Shown: positions 34,770 through 46,860 of the stretch, piece after piece
Position numbering within the stretch: position 1 is the stretch's first letter
How the letters are laid out: each line of letters begins with the position of its first letter
NCBI GenBank assembly: GCA_963576475.1
Contig: OY754970.1
Coordinates: forward strand, 36,421,447 to 36,485,446
Reading direction: 5' to 3'
DNA length: 64,000 bases
Source of the DNA: Molanna angustata
Taxonomy: Eukaryota > Arthropoda > Insecta > Trichoptera > Molannidae
Translations under genes and position numbers: made by a program
The notes under the pieces: generated by a model
The model's database searches: none
What the model was told of the DNA's origin: nothing
What the model saw: the letters and a program-made list of their open reading frames with translations, nothing else

Positions 34770-36645
34770 CATTCCCATTCACGTGTAATATTTTGCGATA
34801 AGTTCCGCTAATCTTTACTGTCATTCATAACTTTTACCTTTAAACATTGCGAATTAATTTACCTTTTGAATATCATACGTATTTCGCTCCAATTCGAATA
34901 CCGCGTTACGAAAAGTGAACGGAAGTTTTCTTGAAATAATGCGCGGCAGTTTACGCGGGCTAGTGTCCGCGGAAAAAAGAATAACGATCTGCTTTAAGAA
35001 ACACATGCAGCGTATAAACTTGTGTATATTGCCGGTCTGCTGATAAAAGAACCGGAACAGGCCTGCTGATCACATGGTAAACCAAACACCTCCATGGATC
35101 TTCCTCGACTTAATCGACAGAACAGAACAGAAGGACCTATAATTTAAGGACGAAAAGAGCTGAACCCAACAGTCGCCACAGACAAAGAGTTGGTATATAG
35201 CCAGGGAAAGGAGAAGGTCAAAGTAGCTTACTACGCGGGTGTATTGAAGTTAAACTTCTCCACTCTTTCATCTTTTGAATCTAACGATATCCACGGAGTT
35301 TCAAGTATTATATGTAATGTCTCACAGATTGTTGTCACGGAAACCATACCTAGAATACTTGATTTCCGAACGAAAAAACTGGTTAGGTACGTAGAAGATA
35401 TTATTTTTTGTAAAAAAAATGTATTGCTTTGTATTGCCACTCGTTAAAAATAGAACAAATCCTTATGTCAATGTCAAATCAATTTGATTCAAAACAAATC
35501 ATCTCCAATTCAGAGAATTTAATAGCATTTTTTCAAATGTGTAAGAATTAAAACCTCGTTATTAAAACCAACGTATATCTTCATACCTTTTTATTATTAA
35601 CACAACCCACTTCGATGAAGAAATACAGGGTGGCTGATACTAGGAAAAATAAATCATTGGAGAAAATTGTAGAAAAAAATATTAAGTATATATGTATACC
35701 TACCTCTCCTTTTATAGTTAGCTTCACTCGCCTTTCTCTGTTCGACAGCTCAAACGCACATTCAGTTTTCTTTAAATCTTTGTGAATTAATTGATTTATG
35801 TATAATAATTAATTTAACGTTTATCGAAAGAATACGGTTTACTCTTAACCTGTAAGCTATATTTTATTTAAAACATTCCATATTTTATTTATGTACTTGT
35901 TATCCAAAGAGACAATCATATACTTGGTGGTATTTGTTTGTTAATGACAAGCTTTGAATTTTTAGTACAAAAAATATTTAATATTTACATGGTGAACAAT
36001 CCAGTTGATTGGCCAGATACATACCACCTATAACATGATAAAAGATGCAGGCAATTTTTTAATATTCAAACTCCAATCGAAATGAAGAAAATATTCAAAA
36101 ATTGCACAAACGAATATCCATTCGAATTCTTCGCTAAGAATCGTGACATTCAATCGCTCCGATTTCATTATATCCAGGTATCTACGTCTTTAGCAAAGAA
36201 TAAACTAAGTTTTATTGCATTGCGAGAGATCCACAGAACGAGGCAAACTTCATTTTAATTAAAAGTTGCTTTTGCAAACGAAATACTTACATTACAGCGC
36301 AATGTCAGAGTAAAGGAATAAGTGAATATTTTAACTATTAAAAGATTGAGACTTAACCGTCTCACATCTCTAAAATGAAGATGAAATTAAACGGAGATGA
36401 TATTGAAGTGGAAATATAGTATGAAATCTTTACCAAGGATTCTGGATTGAAGTTTTAGAGAGCAAGTTTGTAAAGACTATAGTTTTGTAAAGTCGTAATT
36501 AATACATTTCTCCGTTTTTTACAACACTATTACTTTTCAGTATAATTGAGAAGAGTATGGAAAGAGATTTTGAATATGAAAAAGTATTATAAAAATACTC
36601 CGATTATTTAAATAGAATTTATTTAAAAAAAATTATCGCATTCAC
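34770..36645. other. Unassigned AT-rich DNA
   Basis: I see no recognisable coding sequence. An 86-codon plus-strand frame at 35,190-35,447 has no known motif and overlaps an equally long minus-strand frame. Confidence 0.35.
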
Positions 36646-36649
36646 AGAC

Positions 36650-37035
36650 CAATACAAAGTTATTTACTGATATAACTTCGTCAAACTCGCTTTCCATTTT
36701 CAAGAAAAGACTAAAGCAGGGGTATCTCTCCGAAAATACCTGATCCCTCTCCTTTTCCTTCCTTCCCTTTGCTACGTAATATTATTATCCTTAAACACCT
36801 GATCTCGATTTCCTCTTCTTGTTCCTTCCCAATCCTTTTTTTTGCTATGATGGTTTTATTTATGTATCTTGCTGTTATGTATATTTTCTCTGTTCTTTTG
36901 TAGCTTTCATTTTTTGTTGATTTACATGTATAATTCTGTCACTCTGTAATCTGGTTGGTTGGAAAAAATTTGCTTATGGCAATAAGCCCGCCAGTGTGCA
37001 TCATAATTTTTTATATTATGTACAAAAGTTAAATA
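36650..37035 (+). pseudogene. Kiri/CR1-like LINE 3' end
   Basis: The last coding residues read TSSNSLSIFKKRLKQGYLSE and stop at 36,741-36,743. The 3' untranslated region has a CT-rich part and ends TTGGTTGGAAAAAATTTGCT, then GGCAATAAGCCCGCCAGTGTGC. This same tail occurs on the opposite strand at about 59,232-59,275, downstream of the long LINE frame there, so both belong to one family or close relatives. Confidence 0.75.
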
Positions 37036-37410
37036 AAAAAATACTCTTTAGACATGACATATGCAATGAAATGGTACATAGCGCGTAACTGTGCTTCCTT
37101 GATTTAGTGACAATAAAACACAACGTATTTGAATTTTTTCGGAATGGTTATTGAAACAGTATCTACTCAACACGAATATCAAAAAGAACCTTCATGATGT
37201 CAACAAAGGAATTAAAATTACGAAAAACAAATAATTATACCGATAAGTATATCCGATTTATTTTTAAATATTGAATGTGTTTGGAATACCCCCGATCCAC
37301 ACCTCACTTTATATTCCAATACCCTGGCCAAAAGTCGTAATAGCTTATTTCCTTTATTCCTTACTGTGTGATCGCATTATATTGAGTAACTAAGCAATAT
37401 TGTCGTATTT
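37036..37410. other. Unassigned AT-rich DNA
   Basis: Nothing recognisable. Confidence 0.35.
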
Positions 37411-37414
37411 TATC

Positions 37415-37595
37415 AGTTGTCAAGTAAGTATTTGACCGCTGAACCTATGGTTCCGGGTTCGATTCCCGGTGGACACACAATTTTTATTTGTGTTTTCAGT
37501 CTGGATCTGTGAGATTAATATCGTAAGTGTCCAGAATGTGGCAACTTGTTATTGGATGCGTGTTAAATTAATATTTGACATGGTACCTGTTAGTT
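37415..37595 (+). repeat. tRNA-derived SINE with B box and shared body
   Basis: The head ends GACCGCTGAACC...GGTTCCGGGTTCGATTCCCGG, with the B box GGTTCGATTCC at 37,456-37,466 in a perfect T-arm-like hairpin (CCGGG with CCCGG). An A-box region is only faintly visible (CAGTTGTCAAG). The body at 37,516-37,592 is shared with 33,432-33,507. It is complementary to the copy at 33,400, which keeps the A box. Confidence 0.75.
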
Positions 37596-37599
37596 GTAC

Positions 37600-38221
37600 G
37601 AGAAGCAATACAAAAATATAAACAAAAATATGATGAAAAATGTTTCCGAAAACACATATTAAAAAAATATATAATAATTTTTTAATAAATGTATAATATG
37701 TTATACTTTTGTAAGTCGAAAGAAATTGCCATATCGCAATAAATTAGCCACTTTCGCAAGGTGCAAATAAGTGTGTTTTATTATTATCATTATTATAATA
37801 TTTCTTTTTAAATAGTACATTTTCAATACATATTCCGCGGTCGTACAGTCGAAAATAAAAAGGAATACTGAAGTAAAAGAATCTATGAACTAGTTATGTA
37901 ACTACTTGTCTAACTACTTTTTCTATGAACTAGTTCGATCACATTATTTTATTTTGTCCGTGTATTAACTAACATTTAGGTGGGAAATCAAAAACTCAAC
38001 GATAGAGGGCGGAAAGGGAAAACGATAGGGTTGCATTACATACAAATTTCATATTTTTCGGATTTGAACATACTACCGCTTCGATAGGCAATAATAGCAA
38101 CATATTGTTTTCACAAACGGTTGAAGAAAATTCAAATTTATTTATAATGGATTTCAGAAAACTTAGACGATACGATCTCTGTTTATAATAATATCAAATA
38201 TGGAGAAAATATATAAAGATT
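37600..38221. other. Unassigned AT-rich DNA
   Basis: No supported features before the second satellite block. Confidence 0.35.
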
Positions 38222-38260
38222 AAAACGAGTGGGTTGTGGCCAACACTAAACTCTCCACAC

Positions 38261-41200
38261 CACAAATATTGACAATGAAATATTTTATTCATTCTAAATT
38301 TTACTACCAGGAATATAAATTTTCTAACGATAGTATATTTTCATGTTAAGATAGACAAACTATTAATGCCGTATAGTGAAGAATGCTTATGTTGTATGAA
38401 ATATTTTAAAAAAAGCAGATAAATTTTGATTTAAAGAACGCGAGAGCATTTTCAAAATTTTGACACGTGATATCATATGAAGATTTTTTTGTTATTTATG
38501 GAAAGCTAATCAGTTCTATGTTCAAGCTCTTTACATTATAACATGAAATCAAATTACTGAACGTTTCCATACATAGAAATTTATCTAATTTCATTTTTAT
38601 TCATACTAAATGTTACTATCAGGAATATAAATTTTCTTCCGATAGTATATTTTTATGTTAAGATAGACAAACTATTAATGCAGTATAGTGAAGAATGCTT
38701 ATGTTGTATGAAATATTTTTAAAAAAGCACATAAATTTTGTTTTAAAGAACGCAAGAGTATTTTCCAAATTTTGACAGGTGATATCATATGAAGAATTTT
38801 TTTGTTATTTATGGAAAGCTAATCAGTTCTATGTTCAAGCTCTTTACATTATAACATGAAATCAAATTACTGAACTTTTCCATACATAGAAATTTATCTA
38901 ATTACATTTTTATTCATACTAAATGTTACTACCAGGAATATAAATTTTCTTCCGATAGCATATTTTTATGTTAAGATAAACAAACTATTAATGCAGTATA
39001 GTGAAGAATGCTTATGTTGTATGAAATATTTTAAAAAAAGCAGATAAATTTTGATTTAAAGAACGCGAGAGCATTTTCAAAATTTTGACACGTGATATCA
39101 TATGAAGATTTTTTTGTTATTTATGGAAAGCTAATCAGTTCTATGTTCAAGCTCTTTACATTATAACATGAAATCAAATTACTGAACGTTTCCATACATA
39201 GAAATTTATCTAATTACATTTTTATTCATACTAAATGTTACTATCAGGAATATAAATTTTCTTCCGATAGTATATTTTTATGTTAAGATAGACAAACTAT
39301 TAATGCAGTATAGGGAAGAATGCTTATGTTGTATGAAATATTTTAAAAAAAGCAGATAAATTTTGTTCTAAAGAACGCGAGAGCATTTTCCAAATTTTGA
39401 CAGGTGATATCATATGAAGATTTTTTTTGTTATTTATGGAAAGCTAATCAGTTCTATGTTCAAGCTCTTTACATTATAACATGAAATCAAATAACTGAAC
39501 GTTTCCATACATAGAAATTTATCTAATTACATTTTTATTCATACTAAATGTTACTATCAGGAATATAAATTTTCTTCCGTTAGTATATTTTTATGTTAAG
39601 ATAGACAAACTATTAATGCAGTATAGGGAAGAATGCTTATGTTGTATGAAATATTTTAAAAAAAGCAGATAAATTTTGTTCTAAAGAACGCGAGAGCATT
39701 TTCCAAATTTTGACAGGTGATATCATATGAAGATTTTTTTTGTTATTTATGGAAAGCTAATCAGTTCTATGTTCAAGCTCTTTACATTATAACATGAAAT
39801 CAAATTACTGAACTTTTCCATACATAGAAATTTATCTAATTACATTTTTATTCATACTAAATGTTACTACCAGGAATATAAATTTTCTTCCGATAGTATA
39901 TTTTTATGTTAAGATAAACAAACTATTAATGCAGTATAGTGAAGAATGCTTATGTTGTATGAAATATTTTAATAAAAGCAGATAAATTTTGATTTAAAGA
40001 ACGCGAGAGCATTTTCAAAATTTTGACACGTGATATCATATGAAGATTTTTTTGTTATTTATGGAAAGCTAATCAGTTCGATGTTCAAGCTCGATACATT
40101 ATAACATGAAATCAAATTACTGAACGTTTCCATACATAGAAATTTATCTAATTACATTTTTATTCATACTAAATGTTACTATCAGGAATATAAATTTTCT
40201 TCCGATAGTATATTTTTATGTTAAGATAGACAAACTATTAATGCAGTATAGTGAAGAATGCTTATGTTGTATGAAATATTTTTAAAAAAGCAGATAAACT
40301 TTGATTTAAAGAACGCGAGAGCATTTTCAAAATTTTGACACGTGATATCATATGAAGATTTTTTTGTTATTTATGGAAAGCTAATCAGTTCTATGTTCAA
40401 GCTCTATACATTATAACATGAAATCAAATTACTGAACGTTTCCATACATAGAAATTTATCTAATTACATTTTTATTCATACTAAATGTTACTATCAGGAA
40501 TATAAATTTTCTTCCGAGAGTATATTTTTATGTTAAGATAGACAAACTATTAATGCAGTATAGGGAAGAATGCTTATGTTGTATGAAATATTTTAAAAAA
40601 GCAGATAAATTTTGTTCTAAAGAACGCGAGAGCATTTTCCAAATTTTGACAGGTGATATCATATGAAGATTTTTTTTGTTATTTATGGAAAGCTAATCAG
40701 TTCTATGTTCAAGCTCTTTACATTATAACATGAAATCAAATAACTGAACGTTTCCATACATAGAAATTTATCTAATTACATTTTTATTCATACTAAATGT
40801 TACTATCAGGAATATAAATTTTCTTCCGTTAGTATATTTTTATGTTAAGATAGACAAACTATTAATGCAGTATAGGGAAGAATGCTTATGTTGTATGAAA
40901 TATTTTAAAAAAAGCAGATAAATTTTGTTCTAAAGAACGCGAGAGCATTTTCCAAATTTTGACAGGTGATATCATATGAAGATTTTTTTTGTTATTTATG
41001 GAAAGCTAATCAGTTCTATGTTCAAGCTCTTTACATTATAACATGAAATCAAATTACTGAACTTTTCCATACATAGAAATTTATCTAATTACATTTTTAT
41101 TCATACTAAATGTTACTATCAGGAATATAAATTTTCTTCCGATAGTATATTTTTATGTTAAGATAAACAAACTATTAATGCAGTATAGTGAAGAATGCTT

Positions 41201-42852
41201 ATGTTGTATGAAATATTTTAAAAAAAGCAGATAAATTTTGTTTTAAAGAACGCGAGAGCATTTTCAAAATTTTGACACGTGATATTATATGAAGAATTTT
41301 TAGTTATTTATGGAAAGCTAATCAGTTCTATGTTCAAGCTCTTTACATTATAACATGAAATCAAATTACTGAACGTTTCCATACATATAAATTTATCTAA
41401 TTACATTTTTATTCATACTAAATGTTACTATCAGGAATATAAATTTTCTTCCGATAGTATATTTTTATGTTAAGATAGACAAACTATTAATGCAGTATAG
41501 GGAAGAATGCTTATGTTGTATGAAATATTTAAAAAAAAGCAGATAAATTTTGTTCTAAAGAACGCGAGAGCATTTTCCAAATTTTGACAGGTGATATCAT
41601 ATGAAGATTTTTTTTGTTATTTATGGAAAGCTTATCAGTTCTATGTTCAAGCTCTTTACATTATAACATGAAATCAAATTACTGAACGTTTCCATACATA
41701 GAAATTTATCTAATTACATTTTTATTCATACTTAATGTTACTATCAGGAATATAAATTTTCTTCCGATAGTATATTTTTATGTTAAGATAGACAAACTAT
41801 TAATGCAGTATAGGGAAGAATGCTTATGTTGTATGAAATATTTTAAAAAAAGCATATAAATTTTGTTCTAAAGAACGCGAGAGCATTTTCAAAATTTTGA
41901 CACGTGATATTATATGAAGATTTTTTTTTGATTTATGGAAAGCTAATCAGTTCTATGTTCAAGTTCTTTACATTATAACATGAAATCAAATTACTGAACG
42001 TTTCCATACATAGAAATTTATCTAATTACATTTTTATTCATACTAAATGTGACTATCAGGAATATAAATTTTCTTCCGATAGTATATTTTTATGTTAAGA
42101 TAAACAAACTATTAATGCAGTATAGTGAAGAATGCTTATGTTGTATGAAATATTTTAAAAAAAGCAGATAAATTTTGTTTTAAAGAACGCGAAGGCATTT
42201 TCAAAATTTTGACACGTGATATTATATGAAGATTTTTTTTTGATTTATGGAAAGCTAATCAGTTCTATGTTCAAGTTCTTTACATTATAACATGAAATTA
42301 AATTACTGAACGTTTCCATACATAGAAATTTATCTAATTACATTTTTATTCATACTAAATGTTACTATCAGGAATATAAATTTTCTTCCGATAGTATATT
42401 TTTATGTTAAGATAAACAAACTATTAATGCAGTATAGTGAAGAATGCTTATGTTGTATGAAATATTTTAAAAAAAGCAGATAAATTTTGTTCTAAAGAAC
42501 GCGAGAGCATTTTCCAAATTTTGACAGGTGATATCATATGAAGATTTTTTTTGTTATTTATGGAAAGCTAATCAGTTCTATGTTCAAGCTCTTTACATTA
42601 TAACATGAAATCAAATTACTGAACGTTTCCATAAATAGAAATTTATCTAATTACATTTTTATTCATACTAAATGTTACTAACAGGAATATAAATTTTCTT
42701 CCGATAGTATATTTTTATGTTAAGATAGACAAACTATTAATGCAGTATAGTGAAGACTGCTTATGTTGTATGAAATATTTTAAAAAAAGCAGATAAATTT
42801 TGTTTCAAAGAGCGTTAGAGCATTTTGACAATGTTGACACGTGATATCATAT
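38261..42852 (+). repeat. 313-bp satellite array 2A, about 14-15 monomers
   Basis: Same monomer as block 1, with block-2-specific variants such as TATAGGGAAGAATGC and the doubly changed GTTCGATGTTCAAGCTCGAT (at about 40,076, 45,646 and 49,653). The last monomer is again the GAGCGTTAGAGC variant. Confidence 0.95.
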
Positions 42853-42990
42853 TGATATCACATGTGTTAAGTCCATAAACTTAGAGCTGATTAGTTTTCC
42901 ATAGACAACGGTTCATTTTTTCCCAATGTTTCTTTATGATTTCATCTATTAAAACTGAAAAAATGCTCTCACGACCTGGAAATTAGAGAT
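42853..42990 (-). repeat. Inverted 140-bp piece of the diverged tail (copy 1)
   Basis: This is the reverse complement of about 43,264-43,402, placed just before the normal tail, so the two could fold on each other. The same structure recurs at about 46,861-46,998 and 52,430-52,567. Confidence 0.85.
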
Positions 42991-43444
42991 ATATGAAGAA
43001 ATTTTATGATATCTATGAAAAGCTAATCAGTTCTAAGTTCAAGCTATTAATATTCTTATATCAATATGAAATCAATGAACTGAACATTGCCAAATATAAA
43101 AAAATTCTCTTGTTACATATAAGTTTCATACAAATATCCATTAAATAAAATATAATTTTTGAAACCGTTGAATATTTTTCTTTTAACATTGACCAACTTT
43201 GAATACAATTTTATGAAGATTCTTGGTGTTGTATAAATAGTTGAAACCAAATTAAAATATCTCTAATTTCCAGGTCGTGAGAGCATTTTTTCAGTTTTAA
43301 TAGATGAAATCATAAAGAAACATTGGGAAAAAATGAACCGTTGTCTATGGAAAACTAATCAGCTCTAAGTTTATGGACTTAACACATGTGATATCAATAT
43401 GAAGTCAATCGGACTTATAGTTTGGGCTGCAGAGAGGACACAAC
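42991..43444 (+). repeat. Diverged tail, cut short at GAGGACACAA
   Basis: The first diverged tail monomers are as in block 1, but the segment jumps at GAGGACACAA directly into the middle of a main-type monomer (CATTATAACATGAAATCATA), skipping the (GGCGTAC)n and terminal hairpin. The shared ACACAA/ACAT sequence at the joint suggests short-homology recombination. Confidence 0.75.
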
Positions 43445-46400
43445 ATTATAACATGAAATCATATTACTGAACTTTTCCATACATAGAAATTTATCTAATT
43501 ACATTTTTATTCATACTAAATGTTACTATCAGGAATGTAAATTTTCTTCCGATAGTATATTTTTATGTTAAGATAAACAAACTATTAATGCAGTATAGTG
43601 AAGAATGCTTATGTTGTATGAAATATTTTAAAAAAAGCAGATAAATTTTGTTCTAAAGAACGCGAGAGCATTTTCCAAATTTTGACAGGTGATATCATAT
43701 GAAGATTTTTTTTGTTATTTATGGAAAGCTAATCAGTTCTATGTTCAAGCTCTTTACATTATAACATGAAATCAAATTACTGAACGTTTCCATAAATAGA
43801 AATTTATCTAATTACATTTTTATTCATACTAAATGTTACTAACAGGAATATAAATTTTCTTCCGATAGTATATTTTTATGTTAAGATAGACAAACTATTA
43901 ATGCAGTATAGTGAAGACTGCTTATGTTGTATGAAATATTTTAAAAAAAGCAGATAAATTTTGTTTCAAAGAGCGTTAGAGCATTTTGACAATGTTGACA
44001 CGTGATATCATATGAAGAAATTTTATGATATCTATGAAAAGCTAATCAGTTCTAAGTTCAAGCTATTAATATTCTTATATCAATATGAAATCAATGAACT
44101 GAACATTGCCAAATATAAAAAAATTCTCTTGTTACATATAAGTTTCATACAAATATCCATTAAATAAAATATAATTTTTGAAACCGTTGAATATTTTTCT
44201 TTTAACATTGACCAACTTTGAATACAATTTTATGAAGATTCTTGGTGTTGTATAAATAGTTGAAACCAAATTAAAATATCTCTAATTTCCAGGTCGTGAG
44301 AGCATTTTTTCAGTTTTAATAGATGAAATCATAAAGAAACATTGGGAAAAAATGAACCGTTGTCTATGGAAAACTAATCAGCTCTAAGTTTATGGACTTA
44401 ACACATGTGATATCAATATGAAGTCAATCGGACTTATAGTTTGGGCTGCAGAGAGGACACAAAAAAAAACAACGTAAATGATGAATTCATAGAGAAGAAA
44501 TCAAAAGTTGTCTATGGAAAACTAATCAGCTCTAGGTCTTTGCACTTTACACATATGATGTTAATATGAAGTCGATCAGACTTATAGTTTGGGCTGTAGA
44601 GAGGACACAAAAAAGATAAATGCTACGGCGTACGGCGTACGGCGTACAGCGTATACGCCATACACACAAACACATCACGACGAAACTCATAGTGTGCATT
44701 CTCTACATGATACCCATTGAGAAATTGATGTAAAAAAAATACGCTTAAATTTTGCGAAATCATGACTCTCCCCTATTCCATAGTGTGGAGAGTAATAATA
44801 ATAAACTGTTTTTTCTAGTATATAATTTTTCTTCCGATAGTATATTTTTATGATAAGATAGACAAACTTTTAATGCAGTATGGTGTAGAATGCTTATGTT
44901 GTATGAAATATTTTAAAAAAAGCAGATAAATTTTGTTTTAAAGAACGCAAGAGCATTTTCCAAATTTTGACAGGTGATATCATATGAAGATTTTTTTTGT
45001 TATTTATGGAAAGCTAATCAGTTCTATGTTCAAGCTCTTTACATTATAACATGATATCAAATTACTGAACTTTTCCATACATAGAAATTTATCTAATTAC
45101 ATTTTTATTCATACTAAATGTTACTATCAGGAATATAAATTTTCTTCCGATAGTATATTTTTATGTTAAGATAGACAAACTATTAATGCAGTATAGGGAA
45201 GAATGCTTATGTTGTATGAAATATTTTAAAAAAAGCAGATAAATTTTGTTCTAAAGAACGCGAGAGCATTTTCCAAATTTTGACAGGTGATATCATATGA
45301 AGATTTTTTTTGTTATTTATGGAAAGCTAATCAGTTCTATGTTCAAGCTCTTTACATTATAACATGAAATCAAATTACTGAACTTTTCCATACATAGAAA
45401 TTTATCTAATTACATTTTTATTCATACTAAATGTTACTACCAGGAATATAAATTTTCTTCCGATAGTATATTTTTATGTTAAGATAAACAAACTATTAAT
45501 GCAGTATAGTGAAGAATGCTTATGTTGTATGAAATATTTTAAAAAAAGCAGATAAATTTTGATTTAAAGAACGCGAGAGCATTTTCAAAATTTTGACACG
45601 TGATATCATATGAAGATTTTTTTGTTATTTATGGAAAGCTAATCAGTTCGATGTTCAAGCTCGATACATTATAACATGAAATCAAATTACTGAACGTTTC
45701 CATACATAGAAATTTATCTAATTACATTTTTATTCATACTAAATGTTACTATCAGGAATATAAATTTTCTTCCGATAGTATATTTTTATGTTAAGATAGA
45801 CAAACTATTAATGCAGTATAGTGAAGAATGCTTATGTTGTATGAAATATTTTTAAAAAAGCAGATAAACTTTGATTTAAAGAACGCGAGAGCATTTTCAA
45901 AATTTTGACACGTGATATCATATGAAGATTTTTTTGTTATTTATGGAAAGCTAATCAGTTCTATGTTCAAGCTCTATACATTATAACATGAAATCAAATT
46001 ACTGAACGTTTCCATACATAGAAATTTATCTAATTACATTTTTATTCATACTAAATGTTACTATCAGGAATATAAATTTTCTTCCGAGAGTATATTTTTA
46101 TGTTAAGATAGACAAACTATTAATGCAGTATAGGGAAGAATGCTTATGTTGTATGAAATATTTTAAAAAAGCAGATAAATTTTGTTCTAAAGAACGCGAG
46201 AGCATTTTCCAAATTTTGACAGGTGATATCATATGAAGATTTTTTTTGTTATTTATGGAAAGCTAATCAGTTCTATGTTCAAGCTCTTTACATTATAACA
46301 TGAAATCAAATAACTGAACGTTTCCATACATAGAAATTTATCTAATTACATTTTTATTCATACTAAATGTTACTATCAGGAATATAAATTTTCTTCCGTT

Positions 46401-46860
46401 AGTATATTTTTATGTTAAGATAGACAAACTATTAATGCAGTATAGGGAAGAATGCTTATGTTGTATGAAATATTTTAAAAAAAGCAGATAAATTTTGTTC
46501 TAAAGAACGCGAGAGCATTTTCCAAATTTTGACAGGTGATATCATATGAAGATTTTTTTTGTTATTTATGGAAAGCTAATCAGTTCTATGTTCAAGCTCT
46601 TTACATTATAACATGAAATCAAATTACTGAACGTTTCCATAAATAGAAATTTATCTTATTACATTTTTATTCATACTAAATGTTACTAACAGGAATATAA
46701 ATTTTCTTCCGATAGTATATTTTTATGTTAAGATAGACAAACTATTAATGCAGTATAGTGAAGACTGCTTATGTTGTATGAAATATTTTAAAAAAAGCAG
46801 ATAAATTTTGTTTCAAAGAGCGTTAGAGCATTTTGACAATGTTGACACGTGATATCATAT
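43445..46860 (+). repeat. Satellite segment 2B with a complete internal tail
   Basis: About two monomers (to 44,010) are followed by a full diverged tail with (GGCGTAC)n at 44,625-44,648 and the terminal motif at 44,783-44,793. About 6.5 monomers follow to 46,860. With the preceding inverted piece this makes one roughly 4.01-kb higher-order unit, repeated next with five more monomers. Confidence 0.85.

Noticed and set aside
1386..37466. Functional tRNA genes at the B-box sites (1386, 11,284, 34,264, 37,456)
   Set aside because: None can be folded into a full cloverleaf with acceptor stem and anticodon arm; SINE remnants are the better explanation.
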